This document shows, piece after piece, positions 32,356 to 37,982 of a DNA stretch of 37,982 bases. The notes beneath the pieces were generated by a model. The model was given only the letters and a program-made list of their open reading frames with translations, did no database searches and was not told the origin of the DNA. How positions within the stretch are numbered: position 1 is the stretch's first letter; every line of letters starts with the position of its first letter. Origin of the DNA: CAXSEF01 sp964236535 (GTDB lineage: Bacteria > Pseudomonadota > Alphaproteobacteria > Acetobacterales > Acetobacteraceae). The stretch spans positions 1 through 37,982 of the forward strand of contig CAXSEF010000025.1 in the NCBI GenBank assembly GCA_964236535.1, in the 5' to 3' direction. The position numbers were made by a program, and so were the translations under genes.

Positions 32356-32546
32356 CCCGCCCTCCATCCGATGATCCGAAACAACGGTGCACGGCAGCAC
32401 ACCGTTGCGCTGCGACGCTACCATGGGTGGGCCCCGGAAGGTCCAGACCAGGCTTGCCTTGTGACCGCACCTTGCCCGAGGCTTTCCTGCCGGAGTTTCG
32501 CGCCTCGGCAGCGGCGAACAGGGCGCGAGGCAGGGAAGGAAGTGTC

Positions 32547-32723
32547 ATGACCGCGCGCGAGCGTCTTTCCCGCATGCTGCCTGGCCTGGTGCTCGCCGGG
32601 CTGGTGGGACTGGCCCTGCTCGGCTGGTGGCTGTTTCCGCAACTGCAGGCCTATGTCGCATTCCAGGATTGCACAGCGGCCGGGCGGACGGACTGCATGG
32701 CACAGCCGGCCCCTGGAAGCTGA
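32547..32723 (+). CDS. Small single-span membrane protein
   Basis: 58 aa: a short basic head (MTARERLSRML), one hydrophobic helix (about residues 11-31, PGLVLAGLVGLALLGWWLF) and a polar tail with two cysteines (DCTAAGRTDC) that would be periplasmic if the head stays inside. AAGGA lies 8 bases before the ATG, a good ribosome site, which is the main support for translation. No function recognised. It diverges from the zinc-ribbon gene; the 191-bp gap between them holds no other gene. Confidence 0.6.
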   Translation: MTARERLSRMLPGLVLAGLVGLALLGWWLFPQLQAYVAFQDCTAAGRTDCMAQPAPGS

Positions 32724-32833
32724 GAGCAAGCGGCGAGCAGTTGGTCCGCAGCTGCCAGGCTTTCCTGACGTCGGGGCTTCGCAACCGCGGCGGCCGCCCG
32801 ATATGCCTGCTACATTCCAAGGAGATCACGCCG

Positions 32834-33154
32834 ATGTATCTGGCCATGAACCGGTTCCGCGTCATGCCTGACCAGACCGATGCGTTCGAGAAGGTCTGGA
32901 CCTCGCGCGACAGCTATCTGCGCGACAGCCCCGGTTTCGTCGAGTTCAACCTGCTGCGCGGCCCGACACGCGACGACCACGTCCTCTACTCGTCGCACAC
33001 CGTCTGGCGCAGCTACGCGGATTTCGAAGCGTGGACGCGTTCCGACGCTTTCAAGTCGGCCCATCGCGGGGCGAGCACCAACCGCGCGATGTACGCCGGG
33101 TCGCCGGAGTTCGAAGGCTTCCAGTCGGTGCAGCGGGTCGCGATGGAGGAGTAG
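32834..33154 (+). CDS. Antibiotic biosynthesis monooxygenase (ABM) domain protein, IsdG/HmoB-like
   Basis: 106 aa, a single ferredoxin-like ABM domain. It starts MYLAMNRFRVMPDQTDAFEKVW, and SRDSYLRDSPGFVEFNLLRG follows. HTVWRSYADFEAWTRSDAFKSAHR contains the histidine that coordinates heme in IsdG-type heme oxygenases. The length and layout fit the small heme-degrading monooxygenases, though ABM domains also act on quinones. AAGGAG stands 7 bases before the ATG. It is probably a separate housekeeping gene, 110 bp after the small membrane protein gene. Confidence 0.88.
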   Translation: MYLAMNRFRVMPDQTDAFEKVWTSRDSYLRDSPGFVEFNLLRGPTRDDHVLYSSHTVWRSYADFEAWTRSDAFKSAHRGASTNRAMYAGSPEFEGFQSVQRVAMEE

Positions 33155-33216
33155 CCTCGCATGGCCCGATCGGGTGGATCCGTCGGCCGATCCGCAACGC
33201 ACCAGCGCGACACCGA

Positions 33217-34398
33217 CTATGACACAAGCGCGCGGCGTGCAGCCGCCGCGAGCCAACCGGCGGTCGTGGGCAGGATCGCGTCGTTGAAGTCGTAGCCGGA
33301 GTTGTGCAGCGCCCGGCCATCATCGGCAGAGCCGTTGCCGACCCAGGCAAAGGCGCCGGGACGCTGTTCCAGCAACGCGCCGAAATCCTCGCTCGCCATG
33401 CTGGGCGGCAAGTCACGGCGCAGGGGGGCGCCGAGATCGGCGGCGGCGGCGGCGGCAAGCTCCGCCCCTGGCCCGTGATTGATCGTGGCGGAGACGTGGG
33501 TGTCGAGGTCGAAGCTCGCGCGCAGCCCGAATGCCTGTGCCAGATTTGCCGAGATCGTGCGGACCTGCTCGGTCATCGCCGCATGCACCGCAGGCGAGTG
33601 GCTGCGCATGGTGCCACGCAGCGTCGCATGTTCTGGTATCTGGTTCTCGGCATCGCCGCCGTCGATGCGGCAGATTGAAACCACCGCGGATTGCAGCGGG
33701 TCGACGGTGCGGCTGACGATCGACTGCAGTGCCAGCATCAGGTGCGCCGCACCCAGCATCGGGTCACGAGTGAGATGCGGCATTGCGGCGTGGCCGGCGT
33801 GGCCGGCGAGGGTGATGCGCAGCCGGGTGCCGGCCGCCATCACTGGGGCGTCACGGCTGTCGCCTTGCTCGGCCCCGCCATGGACCGCGATGGACCCGGC
33901 GTCGAGGCCCGGCCAGTTGTGCAGGCCGTAGACGCTGTCGAACGGGAATCGCTCCAGCAGGCCGTCGCGCAGCATCGCCTCGGCGCCACCAAAGCCCTCC
34001 TCAGCGGGCTGGAAGATCAGCCGGACGATGCCGGTCCAGCCAGGGTCGCGCTGCAGCAGGACAGCCGCACCGAGCAGGCCCGCGATGTGGCCGTCATGGC
34101 CACAGGCATGCATCACGCCCGGTGTCTCGGAAGCGTGTGGTGCGCCGGTGCTCTCGACGATGGGCAACGCGTCCATGTCCGAGCGCAGGCCGACACTGCG
34201 CTGCGCACCGCCCGGGGTCGGCCGGCACAGGGTCGCAACCACGCCGTGACCGCCGATCCCCGTCTCGAACGGGATGCCGAGTTCGGTCAGCCGATCCGCC
34301 ACGAAATGCGCGGTCTGCGCCTCGTGCAGAGAGAGTTCGGGTCGACGATGCAGCTGGTGACGCCAGCCAGTCAGTGTCTCGTGCAGCTTTCGGTCCAT
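33217..34398 (-). CDS. M20-family amidohydrolase (hippurate hydrolase / IAA-amino acid hydrolase type)
   Basis: 393-aa metallopeptidase-like amidohydrolase. It has HRRPELSLHEAQTAHFVADRL at the start, GLRSDMDALPI (metal-binding region), MHACGHDGHIAGLLGAA with C99 and H101, and LIFQPAEEGFGGAEAML with the catalytic Glu pair. The satellite dimerisation domain and the final ASEDFG motif with a metal ligand are present. Enzymes of this type cleave N-acyl amino acids such as hippurate or N-acetyl amino acids; the substrate here is unknown. A single gene; tpiA, which reads the same way, lies 110 bp upstream. Confidence 0.92.
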   Translation of the reverse strand: MDRKLHETLTGWRHQLHRRPELSLHEAQTAHFVADRLTELGIPFETGIGGHGVVATLCRPTPGGAQRSVGLRSDMDALPIVESTGAPHASETPGVMHACGHDGHIAGLLGAAVLLQRDPGWTGIVRLIFQPAEEGFGGAEAMLRDGLLERFPFDSVYGLHNWPGLDAGSIAVHGGAEQGDSRDAPVMAAGTRLRITLAGHAGHAAMPHLTRDPMLGAAHLMLALQSIVSRTVDPLQSAVVSICRIDGGDAENQIPEHATLRGTMRSHSPAVHAAMTEQVRTISANLAQAFGLRASFDLDTHVSATINHGPGAELAAAAAADLGAPLRRDLPPSMASEDFGALLEQRPGAFAWVGNGSADDGRALHNSGYDFNDAILPTTAGWLAAAARRALVS

Positions 34399-34508
34399 CG
34401 CCGCTCCTGTCGTCCGTTACCCGGCGCCATGCGGGCACTCAAGGGAACTGGGGATGCGCCACGGTCCCGCACAGGGAGCCAACCGACACTGGCGGAACAC
34501 AAGCGGCA

Positions 34509-35246
34509 TCACCGGGCAGCAGCGGCGCGAGCGATCGCGATGAAGTCGCTGGCGTCGAGGCTGGCGCCGCCGACCAGTGCGCCATCGACATTCGGCAGCG
34601 CGAGCAGGCCGGCGGCGTTGTCGGGCTTCACCGAGCCGCCATACAACACCGCAAGCCGGGCGACGCTGTCAGGGAACTGGCGGGTAAGTTCGTCGTGGAT
34701 GAAGGCGTGCATCGCGGCAACGTCGTCCTCGTCCGCGCTGTTACCGGCCCCGATAGCCCAGACCGGCTCGTAAGCGAGGATACCCTCGAACCCCTCCGGC
34801 AGCGACCCCTCGATCTGCCAGCCGACGGTCTCGTGCGCCTGTCCGCCGCCGCGCTGGTCGGCGGACTCGCCCACGCACACGATCGGGATCAAGCCACCGG
34901 CGAGTGCCGCCTTGGTCTTCTGGCGGACCACCTCGTCGGTCTCGCCGTGGCCGAGGCGGCGCTCGGAATGGCCCACGATTACGTAGCGCGCGCCGGCCTC
35001 GGCCACCATTGCCGCCGAGATGTCGCCGGTGTAGGGCCCACTGGCCGCCTGGTGGCAGTCCTGGCTACCGACGCCGATGCCGGTGCCGGACAACGCCTCG
35101 GCCACCATGGCGATACGGGTGAATGGCGGGCAGATCACCAGGTCGCAGGGCAGGCCCGTGGCGTTCTGGCGCAGCGACTGAGTCAGACGCTTCGCGTCGG
35201 CAGCCAGGCCGTTCATCTTCCAGTTCGCGGCGATGATCTGGCGCAT
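34509..35246 (-). CDS. tpiA: Triosephosphate isomerase
   Basis: Interconverts dihydroxyacetone phosphate and glyceraldehyde 3-phosphate in glycolysis and gluconeogenesis. The 245-aa product begins MRQIIAANWKMNG, with the substrate-binding N and catalytic K10. It has YVIVGHSERR with the catalytic His, YEPVWAIG with the catalytic Glu, and LYGGSVKPDNA at the phosphate site. GGGGGA precedes ATG 35246 at good spacing; the 45 codons in frame upstream come from the intergenic repeat and are not coding. Diverges from ppiD, as in many alphaproteobacteria. Confidence 0.96.
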   Translation of the reverse strand: MRQIIAANWKMNGLAADAKRLTQSLRQNATGLPCDLVICPPFTRIAMVAEALSGTGIGVGSQDCHQAASGPYTGDISAAMVAEAGARYVIVGHSERRLGHGETDEVVRQKTKAALAGGLIPIVCVGESADQRGGGQAHETVGWQIEGSLPEGFEGILAYEPVWAIGAGNSADEDDVAAMHAFIHDELTRQFPDSVARLAVLYGGSVKPDNAAGLLALPNVDGALVGGASLDASDFIAIARAAAAR

Positions 35247-35310
35247 AGCATATCCCCCTATGGTGCGGCCGCCCGGCTTAGAGCAGCCGGGGGCGGGGGG
35301 GCAACCGGCA

Positions 35311-35353
35311 GGCAAGGAAGCAGGCAGGGGCGAAGGTACTGCCTCTGGACCCC
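35311..35353 (-). repeat. Dispersed hairpin repeat, copy 7 (minus orientation)
   Basis: On the minus strand this reads GGGTCCAGAGGCAGTACCTT and continues CGCCCCTGCCTGCTTCCTTGCC. It is clearly the same family as copies at 4966 and 24450. It lies in the 295-bp divergent gap between tpiA and ppiD, which holds no other recognisable feature. Confidence 0.6.
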
Positions 35354-35541
35354 GTCGGCGGCTGAGCTCCCGGACCCACACACGCGGGGATCACCACCCG
35401 CAGGAGTGGACCCGAAGCAATGAGCTAGAGCGCACCGTGTCTGAAAGGTAGGCCTGTGCGGGTCCGGCACAGCGTGGCCTCGCTTGCCCGGTCCGCGGGC
35501 GGCTGCCTATGGTGCGCGCCCTCATTGGTCGGACGTCTGCC

Positions 35542-37557
35542 ATGCTCGCTGTGTTCCGCAACTTCATGAACACCTGGCCTGCCCGGGGGCTGATCATCGT
35601 GATGGTGGTGGCGCTCGCAGGCTGGGGAATTTCCGGGGTGTTCGCGGGTTCGGGGCTGTCCGGCGACACCGTGGCGACGGTGGACGGACGGACAATCGCG
35701 GCGCAGGACCTCGACCGTTCGGTACGGCACGATCTCGAGCAGTTCGGCGGCCAGTTCGGCTCGGCCGACCAGGTGCCGCCGGCGCTGCGGCGTATGGTGG
35801 CGCAGCAGACGCTGAACCGGCTGATCGTGCAGGAAGCGGTGCAGGCGCGGGCCGCGCGGATGGACCTGGTGGTGCCGGACGACGATCTGCGCGCCGCGGT
35901 GTTCGCGATCTCCGCGTTCCAGGGTGCCAACGGGCAGTTCGACCGCGCGGCGATGAACGCCGCACTCGGGCGGGCCGGGCTGAGCGAGAAGCGGTTCCTG
36001 CAGCTGATGCGCGACGACATCGCGCAGCGCGAGCTGATCGGCTCGGTCAAGGCGGGGGTCCAGGCGCCGGGCAGCCTGGTCGGCCACGTGTTCGCCTACG
36101 AGGGCGAAACGCGGGTCGCGGACGTGGTGCGGTTCCCGTTCGCGGCGGTGCCGACGCCCGCCCCTCCTGCCCCGCCGGTACTGCAGCGCTGGTACGACAA
36201 CCATCCCGAGGACTTCCGCACGCCGGAGCTGCGGCGGATCAAGGCGGTGGTGCTCTCGCCCGACACCATCGCGCGCGCGCTCGACGTCACCGACGCGCAG
36301 CTGCATGCGGCCTATGACGCCCGGGCCGCGCAGTTCCACCAGCCGGAGAAGCGCAGCGTCGAGGTGGTGACGACCGCGGAGCGGAACCGGGCCGACGCGC
36401 TGGTGACGTTGTGGCGCGGCGGTGTGGCGTGGGCCGGCATCCAGGCGGCGGCGATCCATGTGGCGGGACAGGATCGTGCGAAAGCAGGCAACGTCCAGCC
36501 GGGCGATGCGAACGCCGGCGATGCCAGGACGGGAGACCCGAAGGCCGGGAGCGCGAAGGACACCGACATCAAGACGGCGCCGGCGACCGCGGTGGAGCTC
36601 GACGACGTAACGGCAGACGAGATCCCCTCGCCCGAGCTGGCGAAGGCGGCGTTCGCAGCAAGGCAGGGCGAGGTGGTCGGGCCGATACAGGGTTCGCTCG
36701 GCTGGGTTGTGCTCAAGGTGGAGAAGGTGACGCCGGCGGTCGAGCAGGGCTTCGACAGCGTGCGCGAGCGGCTGCAGGCCGATGCCGCGCGCGATGCGGC
36801 GGCGGGGCTGGTGGACGAGCGGGTGGCCAAGCTGCAGGACGCATTGGCCGGCGGGACGTCGTTCGACGAGCTGCCGGGCGATCTGGGGGCCGCGGGGCTG
36901 CAGGGCACGCTGGACGCGCAGGGGCGCACGGCGACCGGCGAGCTGGCGCCGCTGCCCGGGACGGCGGCGCTGCACGAGGCGATCATCAAGGCGGCGTTCG
37001 CGGCCAAGGTGGGCGACGCGCCGCAGGTGGTGCAGGGGCCGGAGCAGGCGGCGTTCGCGGTTTCGGTCGAGCAGGTGACGCCCCCGGCGCCGAAGCCCTA
37101 TGCGGAGGTGGCGGCACAGGTGCTCGCGGACTGGCGGGCCGACCAGGTGCGTCGCGCCCAGGATGTGGCATCGACCCGGCTGCTGGGTGCGGTACAGGGC
37201 GGGCAGAGCCTGGCGGAGGCAGCCTCGATCGAGGGTGTGCGGGTGGTGGCCACGCCACCGGTGGGCAGGGGCGCGCCGCCGCAAGGGGTGCCGCCGACAC
37301 TGGCGCGGGTGCTGTTCACGCTCAAACCGGGCGAGGCGAGCGCGGTGGAGGACACAGACGGGTTCGTGGTCGCGGTGCTCAAGGCGGTACAGCCGGCGGA
37401 CCAGGCGGCGGACCCGATCGGGTTCGGGCAGATGCGCGAGGCGCTGTCGCGCGGAATGGGTGACGACGCGGAGATCACCTACGCGACCGCGTTGCGCACG
37501 CTGGCGCGGCCCAAGATCAATGCGGCCGAGCTGGACCGGATAGCGCAGCAGCCATAG
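35542..37557 (+). CDS. ppiD: Peptidylprolyl isomerase / periplasmic folding chaperone, PpiD type
   Basis: PpiD is an inner-membrane-anchored periplasmic chaperone with SurA-like N domain and parvulin domain, acting on proteins leaving the Sec translocon. The 671-aa product has a single membrane anchor at about 15-35 (RGLIIVMVVALAGWGI), the SurA N region (about 50-200, TVATVDGRTIAAQDLDRS and LRRMVAQQTLNRLIVQEAV) and a degenerate parvulin region around 240-400. Inside that region a Gly/Asp/Ala repeat-rich insertion (about 309-348, GDANAGDARTGDPKAG) breaks the domain. The C-terminal region repeats the parvulin-like pattern. ATG 35542 is preferred over 35509 because MLAVFRNFMN is the usual family start. 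The locus tpiA, ppiD, trpE is a common alphaproteobacterial order. Confidence 0.9.
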   Translation: MLAVFRNFMNTWPARGLIIVMVVALAGWGISGVFAGSGLSGDTVATVDGRTIAAQDLDRSVRHDLEQFGGQFGSADQVPPALRRMVAQQTLNRLIVQEAVQARAARMDLVVPDDDLRAAVFAISAFQGANGQFDRAAMNAALGRAGLSEKRFLQLMRDDIAQRELIGSVKAGVQAPGSLVGHVFAYEGETRVADVVRFPFAAVPTPAPPAPPVLQRWYDNHPEDFRTPELRRIKAVVLSPDTIARALDVTDAQLHAAYDARAAQFHQPEKRSVEVVTTAERNRADALVTLWRGGVAWAGIQAAAIHVAGQDRAKAGNVQPGDANAGDARTGDPKAGSAKDTDIKTAPATAVELDDVTADEIPSPELAKAAFAARQGEVVGPIQGSLGWVVLKVEKVTPAVEQGFDSVRERLQADAARDAAAGLVDERVAKLQDALAGGTSFDELPGDLGAAGLQGTLDAQGRTATGELAPLPGTAALHEAIIKAAFAAKVGDAPQVVQGPEQAAFAVSVEQVTPPAPKPYAEVAAQVLADWRADQVRRAQDVASTRLLGAVQGGQSLAEAASIEGVRVVATPPVGRGAPPQGVPPTLARVLFTLKPGEASAVEDTDGFVVAVLKAVQPADQAADPIGFGQMREALSRGMGDDAEITYATALRTLARPKINAAELDRIAQQP

Positions 37558-37650
37558 CAGGCCCAGGGCTCTGCGGGAACCAGGCATAAGGCCGCAGACC
37601 CCGCGACTTCAGGAAAGTGACGCTGCCTAGGCCGGATGCTAACGCAGACC

Positions 37651-37704
37651 GGTCCAGGGCGGCTCGCCCTGGCGGGTCGAGGGCAGAGCCCTCGCCTTGC
37701 GTGC
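37651..37704 (+). repeat. Dispersed hairpin repeat, copy 8 (best two-hairpin copy)
   Basis: Two adjacent perfect hairpins: CCAGGGCG (37654-37661) with CGCCCTGG (37665-37672), loop GCT; then CGAGGGC (37678-37684) with GCCCTCG (37688-37694), loop AGA. CCTTGCGTGC follows. It fills most of the gap between ppiD and trpE and ends 15 bp before the trpE start, so it could affect trpE expression. Confidence 0.7.
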
Positions 37705-37719
37705 TTGGGAACCGGAATC

Positions 37720-37982
37720 ATGGATGACTTCGAGACGGCCTATTCGCGCGGACAAGGCACGCTGCTGTGGAGCACAGGAGTGTCGGACCTGCTGACGCCG
37801 GTAGCCGCTTTCCTCAAGCTGGCGCACGGACAGGCCAACAGCTTCCTGCTGGAAAGTGTCGAGGGCGGCGCGAGCCGGGGTCGCTACTCGATCATCGGCA
37901 TGGCGCCCGATCTGGTGTGGCGGTGCCGCGCCGGCGTGGCGGAGGTCAACCGCCATGCGCTGTCGGCGCCGCACGCGTTCGT
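37720..37982 (+). CDS. trpE: Anthranilate synthase component I, N-terminal part (runs off window)
   Basis: First committed enzyme of tryptophan synthesis, converting chorismate to anthranilate. The visible 87 codons start MDDFETAYSRGQGTLLW, then LLTPVAAFLKL, SFLLESVEGGASRGRYSIIG and MAPDLVWRC. The LLES motif with a following SxGR is the regulatory tryptophan-binding region of TrpE. The rest, with the catalytic domain, is beyond the window. GGGA and CCGGA lie just before the ATG. No leader peptide with tandem Trp codons was seen between ppiD and trpE. Confidence 0.93.
   Translation, partial: MDDFETAYSRGQGTLLWSTGVSDLLTPVAAFLKLAHGQANSFLLESVEGGASRGRYSIIGMAPDLVWRCRAGVAEVNRHALSAPHAF

Noticed and set aside
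36496..36560. Short tandem repeat as a possible CRISPR or regulatory array
   Set aside because: The units are short, imperfect and in frame within ppiD; they encode a low-complexity insertion. No CRISPR spacing anywhere in the window.
35425..37587. 720-residue open frame on the minus strand opposite ppiD
   Set aside because: It is arginine- and histidine-rich with no family features. High GC makes antisense frames of real genes stay open. The same applies to the long minus frame at 1968-3659 opposite pepM.
37558..37719. Attenuator or leader peptide before trpE
   Set aside because: The two hairpins here belong to the dispersed repeat family, and no small frame with tandem Trp codons was found.
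1..37982. tRNA or rRNA genes
   Set aside because: No T-arm GTTCRANYC box in a plausible cloverleaf and no rRNA-like sequence were noticed by eye; a covariance search would be needed to exclude them fully.

Overview
The window is about 70% GC, densely packed, and full of 4-bp ATGA/GTGA gene overlaps. The split three-subunit transhydrogenase (pntAa-pntAb-pntB) and the order tpiA-ppiD-trpE suggest an alphaproteobacterium, probably Acetobacteraceae or another Rhodospirillales. That placement is inferred from gene content, not from a marker gene. Three runs of exactly 100 N (7957-8056, 9297-9396, 13733-13832) are scaffold gaps. The window is therefore four contigs, and adjacency across a gap is not proven.

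Contig 1 (1-7956) is a compact phosphonate biosynthesis and attachment locus. It encodes a PEP mutase fused to a nucleotidyltransferase, phosphonopyruvate decarboxylase, a 2-aminoethylphosphonate (AEP) transaminase, a second free-standing nucleotidyltransferase, a phytanoyl-CoA-dioxygenase-like Fe/2OG oxygenase, a flippase/HpnL-like membrane protein and a CDP-alcohol phosphotransferase. Read as a pathway: PEP -> phosphonopyruvate -> phosphonoacetaldehyde -> AEP -> CMP-AEP -> transfer to a membrane lipid or glycan, with possible hydroxylation. No phosphonate degradation gene is present. A frameshifted IS6-type transposase remnant lies at the left edge.

Contig 2 (8057-9296) holds only an MFS transporter of the oxalate/formate antiporter type. 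Contig 3 (9397-13732) carries the proton-translocating NAD(P) transhydrogenase operon and the 3' part of an unknown gene.

Contig 4 (13833-37982) begins with cydDC (thiol ABC exporter). A long leftward set of genes follows: ino1, an HD-like protein, a methyltransferase, a Gfo/Idh oxidoreductase, a frameshifted GNAT gene, a zinc-ribbon MBL protein, a YcaO protein, a TIM-barrel isomerase, a GT4 glycosyltransferase, a PIG-L deacetylase and an OpgH-like glucosyltransferase. A radical SAM / zinc-ribbon pair reads the same way just upstream. I do not recognise this combination as a described pathway. Its logic (inositol synthesis, cyclitol-type redox/isomerase enzymes, glycosyl transfer, deacetylation, methylation, YcaO activation) suggests an inositol-derived glycoside or glycoconjugate. 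The right end is housekeeping: an ABM-domain protein, an M20 amidohydrolase, tpiA, ppiD and the start of trpE.

A family of short dispersed repeats, made of one or two adjacent hairpins, occupies many intergenic gaps on contigs 1 and 4, including an inverted pair between the YcaO and MBL genes. I saw no tRNA, rRNA or CRISPR.
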